64,000 bases of DNA from positions 938,001-1,002,000 of the forward strand of contig NZ_JAUSZN010000001.1 of NCBI RefSeq assembly GCF_030817595.1. Direction: 5' to 3'. Each line of letters starts with the position of its first letter. Position 1 is the first letter of the stretch. Positions 18,431-25,860 of this stretch are shown here, piece after piece. The position numbers were made by a program, and so were the translations under genes. The notes under the pieces were generated by a model. The model did no database searches and had not been told where the DNA came from. It was given only the letters and a program-made list of their open reading frames with translations. This DNA comes from Neobacillus niacini. GTDB lineage: Bacteria > Bacillota > Bacilli > Bacillales > Cytobacillaceae.

Positions 18431-18814
18431 TCAACCGCCGCAACGATGGCCTCCGCCACCACAACGATGACCGCCTCCGCCGCAATTGTGTCCTCCGCCG
18501 CAATTATGGCAACGATGGCCACCGCAATTATGGAAGCAATTATGGAAACAATTATGAAAACAATTATGGAAACAATTATGGAAGCAATTATGGAAGCAAT
18601 TATGGAAGCAATTAAAGCAACTAAAACATCGCCCAATACTGCTAATACCACCAAAACCGCCAAAACCTCCTAAACCACCAATACCACCAACACCGCCTAA
18701 ACCACCAAATCGATTTGGATCAGTATAGTACATGCTTGGGTCAAAAGGAACTGCCTCGGTCGCTTGGAAATCGCCAAGACTTAAGCCCTGGAGTTGACTT
18801 TGGAAATCATTCAT
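18431..18814 (-). CDS. heterocycloanthracin/sonorensin-family TOMM precursor peptide
   Basis: Precursor of 127 aa. ATG 18814 is preceded by TAGGAGGTATTGAA; the frame extends upstream but MNDFQSQLQG is the family's typical start. Residues 1-37 form the leader (LSLGDFQATEAVPFDPSMYY). A Gly-rich stretch (GGLGGVGGIGGLGG...) follows, then a Cys-rich core with 15 cysteines: CFSCFNC, seven FHNC units, and GGHRCHNC/GGGHNC/GGGGHRC units to the end. The core has no Ser or Thr, so only thiazoles are expected. The CX3C spacing with a histidine in each unit differs from the CX2C pattern I associate with sonorensin. The 12-nt units are also visible as DNA repeats. Confidence 0.92.
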   Translation of the reverse strand: MNDFQSQLQGLSLGDFQATEAVPFDPSMYYTDPNRFGGLGGVGGIGGLGGFGGFGGISSIGRCFSCFNCFHNCFHNCFHNCFHNCFHNCFHNCFHNCGGHRCHNCGGGHNCGGGGHRCGGGGHRCGG

Positions 18815-19007
18815 TTCAATACCTCCTAATATATTTAAAAAAGGGCAGCGGCAACTTGAAACGGGCACAGAACAAACTTGAAAATAGGTTAATACCGCTA
18901 TACCTTCCCCAACAAAATATGTATAATGGGTGGGTATTGCTACTAATATAAAAGCCTATTTTATTGTTTCAAACCTTCAAGGTTGAGAAAAGAATGTTCT
19001 AAAGATA

Positions 19008-19043
19008 AATAGGAAAAGAGGCCCAGCTAAAGGCCCCTATTAT
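19008..19043 (-). terminator. terminator after the SDR gene of the thiW operon
   Basis: Inverted repeat aatagg...ggcc / ggcc-cctatt around 19012-19040, with a minus-strand tail gggcctcttttcc. It lies about 40 nt beyond the SDR stop. Confidence 0.45.
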
Positions 19044-19081
19044 TCTATAAATCATTTACATAAGATTTTGAATAAACTATC

Positions 19082-19852
19082 CTAACTCATGACGAGCCCA
19101 CCATCAACAAACAGTGTCTGCCCTGTCATAAACTCACTCCATTCGGAGGATAAGAACAAGACGGGTCCTACAATATCCTCCGGTTGGGCAATCCTCCTTA
19201 ACGGGGTTTGGGCTATGATCATTTCCTTTACTTCTTCTTTTGTTTCTCGGCTTGCGTCGGTTGGGTACACCAAACCAGGTGCCACACAATTCACTCGTAT
19301 CCCAAATGCTCCTAATTCAACGGCAAGATTGCGGCTAAACCCCATTAATGCTGATTTAGCTGTTGTATAATCATGATAAGGAATAATTGGCCGTTCCACT
19401 AAGTTTGTTACGATATTAACGATGCTTCCTCTGGTTTGTTTTTTCATTAAGGGGATGGCTTGTTGACATACATAGTAAGTAGATTTTACTGCTCCATCGA
19501 TTTGTTCCTGATAGTCTTCCCATTTTAATTGAGAGAACATTTTTCGTGTATCGGGATTAAACATATAGGGTTTAAAGGCATTATTGACCACTACATCTAA
19601 TTTGCCTACTTCTAACTCAATTTGCTTCATCATACGGTTAACATCCGATTCAGATGTAACGTCTGCTTGAATCGCCCAAGCATCACCACCAAGTTCAAGA
19701 CAAGAAGCCACTGTTTTTTCTGAAGCTTCTTCATTTTGAAGATAATTAACAATGACCGTTCCTCCTTCTGCTGCAAAACCTCTCGCGATGGCTGCTCCAA
19801 TTCCTCTGCTTGAACCTGTAACTAATACGGTTTTACTCTCAAATTTTCCCAC
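19082..19852 (-). CDS. short-chain dehydrogenase/reductase (FabG-like), last gene of a TPP-riboswitch operon
   Basis: Classical SDR of 256 aa. Cofactor motif TGSSRGIG is at residues 12-19, VVNNAFKP is at about 88, and the catalytic Tyr-x-x-x-Lys is in YHDYTTAKSALMGF around 160. The C-terminus ends LFVDGGLVMS. It starts 9 nt after the substrate-binding-protein gene, so it belongs to the thiW-luxE-luxC-ABC operon. There it could reduce the aldehyde made by the LuxC-like enzyme to an alcohol (inference). Alone it would be annotated as a 3-oxoacyl-ACP reductase homologue of unknown substrate. Confidence 0.88.
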   Translation of the reverse strand: MGKFESKTVLVTGSSRGIGAAIARGFAAEGGTVIVNYLQNEEASEKTVASCLELGGDAWAIQADVTSESDVNRMMKQIELEVGKLDVVVNNAFKPYMFNPDTRKMFSQLKWEDYQEQIDGAVKSTYYVCQQAIPLMKKQTRGSIVNIVTNLVERPIIPYHDYTTAKSALMGFSRNLAVELGAFGIRVNCVAPGLVYPTDASRETKEEVKEMIIAQTPLRRIAQPEDIVGPVLFLSSEWSEFMTGQTLFVDGGLVMS

Positions 19853-19861
19853 ATGCTCCTC

Positions 19862-20866
19862 CTATTTCAAAAGGTCTTCAACAATTACTTCTGACAAATG
19901 TAAATCCTTATCAATTAGTCCTAACTTTTTATAGATATCAGCACCCTGTTGTAGGACATCGACTTCTAATGCTCCTAATCCTTTTTCGCTAGTGGCATCC
20001 GAAATACTGGCTTCGTTTCGCAGTTTAATAATATCTAAATTATGTTTTTCATCCTTGCCGTCAATTGCATAATTTACGGCTAAAGCAGCAGCTTCCTCTG
20101 GTTCGTCAATCATCCACTCCGCACTCGTTTGATAGGCTTTAACAAACTTTTTCAGTAAATCCTTTTTTTCGTTATACGTTTTTTCTGTGACCACGAAAAC
20201 ATCGCTCGGGACATTTATATGATCCTTTACTTCAAGGACATTAACATCCACCAATCCCTTTTCCTTTGCTGTCACTAAGCCAGTGTCCGTTGCAGCCGTG
20301 GCATCAACCTGACCTTGCATTAACGGGGCAAAATTCAAAAGACCTGTTTCAACAATGGTAACGTCCTTTTCGGATAGGCCTGCTTGGTTCAATAGAACAA
20401 GAAGATTTTGCCTGGTACCACTGGAAAGGCTATACACGCCAATCTTCTTCCCCTTTAAATCCTCTGGGTTCGTGATATTTTTTTCTTTTAAAGACACAAC
20501 ATTGAATACGTTTTGAGGATAAATATTATAAATAACCTTTAATTTCTCCCCCTGATTTAATGCAAAATAGAGAGACCCTGGATCGGTAAAGGCAATATCG
20601 GCCTTACCTGAAAGGATATTTTTTATCGCATCTCCTCCCCCTGCACCTGTAATAAATTCAATATCTAAACCCTCTTTTTTAAAAAAATCTTTTTCCTCAC
20701 TTACTAGTAGGTTCGTTTGTTCTGAAATCGGCTGACTCCAGCTGGCGATTTTTACTGTATCTTGCTCTGTTACTGCAGCGGCTTGCTGCTTATTATTAGA
20801 ACCACAAGCTGTTAACAACAATACGAGGATGATGACGGCTGCTGGAATACTTCTTTTCAATTTCAT
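19862..20866 (-). CDS. ABC transporter substrate-binding lipoprotein, NMT1/ThiY type
   Basis: Lipoprotein of 334 aa with signal peptide and lipobox LLTAC (Cys21). It belongs to the NMT1/SsuA-like family that includes ThiY, which binds N-formylaminopyrimidine. Residues 45-110 (NLLVSEEKDFFKKEGLDIEF, ITGAGGGDAI, GKADIAFTDPGSLYFAL) show the usual first lobe. The gene lies 14 nt after the permease gene in an operon led by a TPP riboswitch, so the ligand is probably a thiamine precursor or breakdown product rather than a sulfonate or nitrate. The ligand itself cannot be read from the sequence. Confidence 0.88.
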   Translation of the reverse strand: MKLKRSIPAAVIILVLLLTACGSNNKQQAAAVTEQDTVKIASWSQPISEQTNLLVSEEKDFFKKEGLDIEFITGAGGGDAIKNILSGKADIAFTDPGSLYFALNQGEKLKVIYNIYPQNVFNVVSLKEKNITNPEDLKGKKIGVYSLSSGTRQNLLVLLNQAGLSEKDVTIVETGLLNFAPLMQGQVDATAATDTGLVTAKEKGLVDVNVLEVKDHINVPSDVFVVTEKTYNEKKDLLKKFVKAYQTSAEWMIDEPEEAAALAVNYAIDGKDEKHNLDIIKLRNEASISDATSEKGLGALEVDVLQQGADIYKKLGLIDKDLHLSEVIVEDLLK

Positions 20867-20880
20867 TTGTAATAAACTCC

Positions 20881-21624
20881 TTAATGATTTCTATATTTAA
20901 ATATGTGACGTTCAATAAAATAAATCAGTTGATAGAGAAAGGTTCCAAGTATGGTAATTAAAATAAGCACCGAAAACATTAACGGTGTGTCCATCATCCC
21001 TTGGGAAGCGATAATCAAAGCACCTAATCCCTCACTGCCTCCGATAAATTCCCCCACTACAGCACCGACAACAGCGAGGACAACGGCAACCCGAAAACCA
21101 GCCATGATACTGGGCAGCCCTGCAGGTATTTTTAATTTAAACAAGGTTTGCCATCGGTTGGCCCCTAACACCCGAAACAATTCTAATTTTTTAGGATCTG
21201 TGTATTGAATGGCAGTAACAGTATTTTCCATTAACGGGAAAAAGCAAATTAAAGCAGTTATGACAACTTTTGACGTCATTCCAAAACCAAACCAAAGAAT
21301 AAATAATGGCGCCAGCGCAAGTTTTGGAACAGCTTGACTTGCTATCACATAAGGAAATAATAGCTTTCGGATAAACTCCACTTCACCCATCCAAATGCCC
21401 GTAAGGATTCCTAATAAACTCCCGAGAAAAAGTCCAATGACAATTTCCAAACTGGTTCGGAGAATATGGGGGGTATAATAACCACTCGTTAATCCCTCTA
21501 TCAGTGTGGTGACCACAACGGACGGTGCTGGAAGGACCAGTTCGGACATTTGCTTGGCCAGCATTTCCCAGAGTAATAGAATCAAGATGAATAATAACCA
21601 GGAATGTATTGATACTTTTTTCAT
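20881..21624 (-). CDS. ABC transporter permease, ThiX/SsuC type
   Basis: Integral membrane protein of 247 aa with about six hydrophobic segments. The EAA-like cytoplasmic loop, ELFRVLGANRWQTLFKLKIPAGLPSIMAG, lies around residues 145-173. It overlaps the ATPase gene by 4 nt and precedes the lipoprotein gene, giving the order ATPase-permease-binding protein. It is the membrane channel of the importer assigned here to a thiamine-related substrate. Confidence 0.9.
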   Translation of the reverse strand: MKKVSIHSWLLFILILLLWEMLAKQMSELVLPAPSVVVTTLIEGLTSGYYTPHILRTSLEIVIGLFLGSLLGILTGIWMGEVEFIRKLLFPYVIASQAVPKLALAPLFILWFGFGMTSKVVITALICFFPLMENTVTAIQYTDPKKLELFRVLGANRWQTLFKLKIPAGLPSIMAGFRVAVVLAVVGAVVGEFIGGSEGLGALIIASQGMMDTPLMFSVLILITILGTFLYQLIYFIERHIFKYRNH

Positions 21625-22364
21625 CTTTGTCCTCCACTAATGGCCGTTCGGATTTCCAGGCAAAGCTGACTAAACTGCCCGGAATATCGACTATCTGGTG
21701 TGTGCCGGTCTTGCAAATCTACAAAAAGTTCATGAATGATTCTCCCTTTATCCATAACCGCAATCCTGTCTGACAAATAGACCGCTTCTGAAATATCATG
21801 GGTAACAAATAACACCGTCATTTGATGGAGTTCACAAAGCCGGAGAAGATCATCTTGAAGCTCCTCTCTTGTGATGGCATCAAGAGCTGAGAAAGGCTCA
21901 TCCATATAAAGCAAGGTCGGCGATCCGATGAGCGCTCTTGCAATCGATACTCGACTTTGCTGTCCGCCAGATAACCGAGTTGGGTATTCCTTTGTTAAAT
22001 GAGATAGCCCCATTAAGTCTAATAAGGATTCTGCTTTTTCTACATGTTCTTTTGTTACTTTATGTTTAAGAGAAACGGGTAAAAGAACATTATCCATTAC
22101 TGTTTTCCATTCCAATAAAGTTGGTGACTGAAATACAAAGCCTATTTTTTCTGAAGGTTTTATTCTTTCACCTTGTAACAGAATTGAACCCTCATTTGGG
22201 GTTAATAATCCTGCCGCCAGCTTTAATAGCGTTGTTTTTCCACAGCCGCTTTTACCTAGTAAACTGTGAAACTTTCCTTTTTCTACATCGAAACTTACAG
22301 CATCGACAATCAGGTTATTTTTTGCATAGCTGTAACGAACATCTTGTAAACTCAAATAAGCCAT
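21621..22364 (-). CDS. ABC transporter ATP-binding protein, ThiZ/SsuB type
   Basis: Cytoplasmic ATPase of 247 aa. Walker A GKSGCGKTT is at residues 38-46, Q-loop FVFQSP at about 77, signature LSGGQQSR at about 128, Walker B LLYMDEPFSALD at about 150, and the switch His in FVTHD at about 185. It begins 9 nt after the LuxC-like gene. It powers the importer with the adjacent permease and lipoprotein. Confidence 0.92.
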   Translation of the reverse strand: MAYLSLQDVRYSYAKNNLIVDAVSFDVEKGKFHSLLGKSGCGKTTLLKLAAGLLTPNEGSILLQGERIKPSEKIGFVFQSPTLLEWKTVMDNVLLPVSLKHKVTKEHVEKAESLLDLMGLSHLTKEYPTRLSGGQQSRVSIARALIGSPTLLYMDEPFSALDAITREELQDDLLRLCELHQMTVLFVTHDISEAVYLSDRIAVMDKGRIIHELFVDLQDRHTPDSRYSGQFSQLCLEIRTAISGGQR

Positions 22365-22373
22365 TTCTGCCTC

Positions 22374-23822
22374 CTAATCAATATAAGCTGCAAAATACTC
22401 CGCATACTCTTCCGCTGAATGCTCAATATCAACCATTTGAACCAAATCTAGTAAATTAAACCTGCCATCATGATGCCAGCCTGCTTCAGGAGAAGTCATC
22501 TTCCCAAGAGCAGTAATTCTTGTTACACCGATATTTCCAAACTTTTCAGCCCATCGAAACAGGTCCTTCGGAGCGGCAGCAATACCAGCACTTTGTAAGA
22601 ATTTACGATAGTGCTGGATACTTGGCAAAATGTCCTCTAACTCATCAAAAGCAATAACTTTCACCGTACGGTTGGAACAAGTTGGTGAGAACGCAGCACC
22701 CTCTTCATAAACAACGGTCCAATGGTGATCCGTTTGACCAAATACTTGTTTCGCAGGGTTTGAAAAAGAAGATACCTCTTCTTGGTTACGCCAATGGACG
22801 GCGGCTGTCATTTCTTCTAAGGTAAGAGTGCGCCTCGGGTAACGTTTTTGATAACTTTCTAGTTCCTGTGCAAGATACTGCGCAAACTCAGCCGGTGTTA
22901 CATTTCCCCCTTTTTGAACATAGAAAATATGTGGGGAATAACAGCCTTGTTGATCAAATTGGATGATATCAAATGCGGCTTGATGAGCAGTGGCTAATGC
23001 TTTCCGTGAGTCTAGAGCAGCGTTACTAATTACCCCGAAACTGACTTTATGTCCGAATGGCAGGAAACGAGTGGTGACAGGAATTCTTCTACTCATGGAT
23101 TCTAGCGAAGTATTACTTCCATAGCCGACGACAACATCTGCATATCTAAAAATCTCCTTTTCTCGTGCCTCATCTCCACCCTTCCACCAGACAACCGCCA
23201 GGCAGTCTTTTAATTGGGGAGCCACTTCGACTAGAACCTGTGCGAACCAGCCAGCAAACAACGGCTCGGCACTCGATACCTTGCCAATGTTGCCAGACTT
23301 AACCAATAACCCTGAAATCAGACTCCATAAGGGGAGTGCGGGTACATTTCCAGCCCATACATGGAGAATCAAGTCGGGTCCCACTGCTTTTGAATATCCC
23401 CTTTTTACGCGAGGCTGGAAACCATCTAGCAGCAAGGGATTTCCTAAGTCCTCGACCACAAAACGCTGCAGCTCATGTTTGCGGAACTTTTTTAAAAAAG
23501 AAGTAAGCCCCAGGCGAATCATTTCTTTATCGTATCCGGTAACAATTGGCAGCAGCATTTCTGCTTTTTTCCGGTAGGTTGAATGACGATCGAGCAGAAC
23601 TTCTATGGCGGAGTCAATGATCGAAATTATCTCAGTGATACTCATGTTTTTTAATACTTCTGAACTTGCTGTTTTAACCTTTTCTGTCACCAATTGCATT
23701 TGCTCCATAGTAAGTTGTGGCGCTTCTACCTCAAGCACTTCACCCTTTCTAGTAAAGGTAAGAATCTTGGTATCTATGATTTCTTCCCCGATATCAGGAA
23801 GGTATCCAACTCTTTCTCTCAT
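22374..23822 (-). CDS. LuxC-like acyl reductase
   Basis: Protein of 482 aa of the LuxC acyl-CoA reductase family, aldehyde-dehydrogenase-like enzymes that take an acyl group on a cysteine and reduce it with NADPH to an aldehyde. The nucleophile is expected at Cys294 in FDQQGCYSPH. HVWAGNVPALPLWSLISGLLVKSGNI around residues 154-179 is the characteristic LuxC segment. It overlaps the LuxE-like gene by 4 nt, so the pair is translationally coupled, as luxC/luxE partners function together in luminous bacteria. No luciferase genes are present. Being in a thi-box operon, its substrate may be a thiamine-derived carboxylate (inference). Confidence 0.87.
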   Translation of the reverse strand: MRERVGYLPDIGEEIIDTKILTFTRKGEVLEVEAPQLTMEQMQLVTEKVKTASSEVLKNMSITEIISIIDSAIEVLLDRHSTYRKKAEMLLPIVTGYDKEMIRLGLTSFLKKFRKHELQRFVVEDLGNPLLLDGFQPRVKRGYSKAVGPDLILHVWAGNVPALPLWSLISGLLVKSGNIGKVSSAEPLFAGWFAQVLVEVAPQLKDCLAVVWWKGGDEAREKEIFRYADVVVGYGSNTSLESMSRRIPVTTRFLPFGHKVSFGVISNAALDSRKALATAHQAAFDIIQFDQQGCYSPHIFYVQKGGNVTPAEFAQYLAQELESYQKRYPRRTLTLEEMTAAVHWRNQEEVSSFSNPAKQVFGQTDHHWTVVYEEGAAFSPTCSNRTVKVIAFDELEDILPSIQHYRKFLQSAGIAAAPKDLFRWAEKFGNIGVTRITALGKMTSPEAGWHHDGRFNLLDLVQMVDIEHSAEEYAEYFAAYID

Positions 23823-24904
23823 CGTGTTGGCTCCGTGGCTGCCTTGATAAATTCCTCAACGGCAAGCGAACAGCCCTTTGCCTCAGTTCCTTGGACCCTG
23901 CCTAATAGAAGGAACCCCTCACCAACCTTCATACCTAAGTCTTCGGTCAAAATAGTACTAACAGAATTAAAGTTTGCCAGATCACAATGGACGATAACCC
24001 CACGTTCCCCCTCAGCCACTTCTTTACCTGTTAACGGATGTATAATTCTCGTTTTCAGCCAATGAGGACCGGATTTAATAGATGGAACCTGTTCATTTCC
24101 AGTGTCATATAGCTGTGAACTTAACTCCGTCATACCGTACATATTGATACAATCTTTTCTCGGGACACCTAGTACTCTCGATAACTCGTGATAAAACTCG
24201 CCGAGTTCCCATTCTTTTGACTGATTTTTAAATCCACCTGTATCTAAAATCTTACTTCCAGCCGGTAATTGAAAGCTGCGGCCGATTTTTGCGAGTTCTT
24301 CGAACAGATGAACAAAACTGAACGAAGCTCCTAATATTGCATAAGGTTCATCTGAACGTTCTGCATGCTCCAATTCTTGAATCAGCCTCTCAAGGTCAAT
24401 CCCATTTTCACCTAGAAGATAGTGACTCTCCTCTGTACCAAACTCCTGTTTCGCAAGCGCTAAATAACGAGCTAATGAGGAATTTGGCATTTCTTCCTCC
24501 GTCGGAAACAGAATCCCCATGCGGATTTTTTCCGTTTCTTTCATAAAACGCTGTTTAAAATAGGTTTTCATCGATAGATTCCATACTTGTAAGGTCGGAT
24601 GATAATGCTTCCCTTTCACACCTTGTGTGGTGCCGCTTGTCATAAAATACCTTTCTGCTTCTTCAGGCGGCGTACAGGTCAGGGCCACCTCTTTAAATGC
24701 ATTAATCGGCACCGCTGGAATGTCCTTCCATGATTTCACTGTCCGTATGGTTTTGCCTTTTTGCTGACAGAACTTCCGAAAGGGAAGGTTATTTGTGTAC
24801 TGATAGGCGAATAGTTGTAAGGCATAATGATTAAACTCATCGTCTGATAACGAATCTGATTGTAAGACCGTCATTAGTTGATTAATGATTTGCTGCAGTT
24901 CCAT
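23819..24904 (-). CDS. LuxE-like acyl-protein synthetase
   Basis: Protein of 361 aa of the LuxE acyl-protein synthetase family, which adenylates a carboxylic acid, loads it on its own cysteine and hands it to LuxC. The AMP-forming motif is recognisable in YFMTSGTTQGVKGKH around residues 86-100. The acylation cysteine is expected at Cys345 in GRVQGTEAKGCSLAVEEF near the C-terminus, as in LuxE. It follows thiW by 15 nt and overlaps the LuxC gene. The normal role of LuxE is with fatty acids. Here the acid could be a thiamine moiety, or the operon may make a modified lipid under thiamine control. Confidence 0.85.
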   Translation of the reverse strand: MELQQIINQLMTVLQSDSLSDDEFNHYALQLFAYQYTNNLPFRKFCQQKGKTIRTVKSWKDIPAVPINAFKEVALTCTPPEEAERYFMTSGTTQGVKGKHYHPTLQVWNLSMKTYFKQRFMKETEKIRMGILFPTEEEMPNSSLARYLALAKQEFGTEESHYLLGENGIDLERLIQELEHAERSDEPYAILGASFSFVHLFEELAKIGRSFQLPAGSKILDTGGFKNQSKEWELGEFYHELSRVLGVPRKDCINMYGMTELSSQLYDTGNEQVPSIKSGPHWLKTRIIHPLTGKEVAEGERGVIVHCDLANFNSVSTILTEDLGMKVGEGFLLLGRVQGTEAKGCSLAVEEFIKAATEPTR

Positions 24905-24919
24905 GATGGTACTTCCTTT

Positions 24920-25429
24920 CTATTTCATAGTCGTTCCGTTTTGAGTAAATATAGCAACCTTCTTTTTTAAAAAGACTGATAGGATAATGGCGCCAATAAG
25001 TGCACCCGCAATCGAGCTAAAAATAAATAACGGGATAAATCCAAATACGGCAGCTTCCTGCCCCATTAATAGAGTGGCGATTGGATAGCAGAGGATCGCT
25101 CCAAGAATGCCCGTTCCAATGACCTCACCGAAAAAAGCCATATAAATCTTTCTCGTTTTCATAAAGAGGAGCCCTGCCAACAAGGCACCAACCATACTTC
25201 CTGGAAAGGCAAAAACCGATCCAGTTCCCATGATATTTCGTAAGATGGAGACACAAAGTGCCTGGGCAACCGCATAAACCGGTCCTAATAAGACTGCAGA
25301 CAAAACATTCAAGAAATGCTGAATCGGAAACACCTTTGTGAACCCAACCGGAATAAACAATAAATTACTCGAGAGAGTACCAATCGCGATCATCATCGCT
25401 GTCAATGTAAGTTTATGTGTTTTTCTCAT
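24920..25429 (-). CDS. thiW: thiazole-specific ECF transporter S component ThiW
   Basis: Membrane protein of 169 aa with about five hydrophobic segments. It matches the ThiW family of energy-coupling-factor S components, thought to import hydroxyethylthiazole for thiamine salvage. Typical features are the N-terminal KLTLTAMMIAIGTLSS and the FAFPGSMVGALLAGLLF segment around residues 74-90. It is the first gene after a TPP riboswitch. Its ribosome binding site GGAGGGA (25444-25438) lies within a predicted regulatory hairpin. The ECF energising module (EcfA/T) is not in the window. Confidence 0.9.
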   Translation of the reverse strand: MRKTHKLTLTAMMIAIGTLSSNLLFIPVGFTKVFPIQHFLNVLSAVLLGPVYAVAQALCVSILRNIMGTGSVFAFPGSMVGALLAGLLFMKTRKIYMAFFGEVIGTGILGAILCYPIATLLMGQEAAVFGFIPLFIFSSIAGALIGAIILSVFLKKKVAIFTQNGTTMK

Positions 25430-25470
25430 AAAAAAAATCCCTCCGATTTTTTAATAAGCACTGGGGGATT
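25430..25470 (-). promoter_or_regulatory. expression platform of the thiW riboswitch
   Basis: Minus-strand aatcccccagtgct (25470-25457) can pair two ways. Its tcccccagtgct is the exact complement of agcactggggga at the 5' edge of the aptamer (25611-25600). Alternatively AAUCCC pairs with GGGAUU (25441-25436), which carries the Shine-Dalgarno GGAGGG and is followed directly by eight U. Forming aptamer stem P1 with TPP bound would release the first strand to make the second hairpin, closing the ribosome binding site and possibly terminating transcription. Confidence 0.65.
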
Positions 25471-25520
25471 ACGGGTTAATACATTCCATTATGGTTCAAA
25501 CAGTTCATGGACGTATCGTT

Positions 25521-25611
25521 CACTTCCCTACGCTGGTACTACCCAGATCAGGTTCAGGGGTTTAAGACCTTTAATAGTCTAATCTCAGCCAGTTTCGGCT
25601 CCCCCAGTGCT
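25521..25611 (-). ncRNA. TPP riboswitch (thi box) upstream of thiW
   Basis: Minus-strand sequence has the conserved THI-element blocks in order: closing stem GCACUGGGGGAGCC, GGCUGAGAUUAG, a variable stem-loop, ACCCCUGAACCUGAUCUGGGUAGUACCAGCGUAGGGAAGUG in pieces. The CUGAGA and the UACCAGCGUAGGGAAG pyrophosphate-helix regions are intact. It controls thiW and the downstream LuxE/LuxC/ABC/SDR genes. Confidence 0.96.
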
Positions 25612-25621
25612 AGTATGAAAT

Positions 25622-25860
25622 TTTAATAAATAGATAGCCTCTTAGATTATTCATGGGACCCTGATTACATGAGTTTTGGCCTCATAGACCATTCATGGGA
25701 CCCTTTTTTAGATTTCTTACATAAGTTTTGGTCTCATAAACCCTTCATGAGTCCCAATTACAGCTTTCTTAAACACGTTTTGGCCTCATAGACTATTCAT
25801 GAGTCCGTTTTTAAGATTTCTGACCTGACTTTTGGCTTCATAGAATAGGATAAAAGACTT
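25622..25860. repeat. 52-nt tandem repeat array, type 1
   Basis: Four and a half units with exact 52-nt spacing, starting at 25622, 25674, 25726, 25778 and 25830, fill the gap between the thiE stop and the thiW riboswitch. Each begins ttttggcctcataga (first unit diverged) and contains cattcatgggacc or a variant. Within a unit ggcctcat and atgagtcc form an 8-bp imperfect inverted repeat around a 9-nt loop. The mismatch is at the third position in every unit. Confidence 0.85.

Noticed and set aside
18307..18673. Open frames overlapping the TOMM precursor on both strands
   Set aside because: They are out-of-frame readings of the 12-nt repeat (runs such as Ile-Ile-Ala-Ser-Ile) and have no start signals, while the precursor frame has a good ribosome binding site and a recognised leader.
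19082..19852. Assignment of the SDR as FabG of fatty-acid synthesis
   Set aside because: There are no other fab genes nearby. It sits 9 nt behind an ABC binding-protein gene in a thi-box operon, so fatty-acid synthesis is not supported by context.
22374..24904. Bioluminescence (lux) operon
   Set aside because: Only LuxC- and LuxE-like genes are present. No luciferase (LuxA/B) or LuxD is seen, and the operon is headed by a TPP riboswitch.
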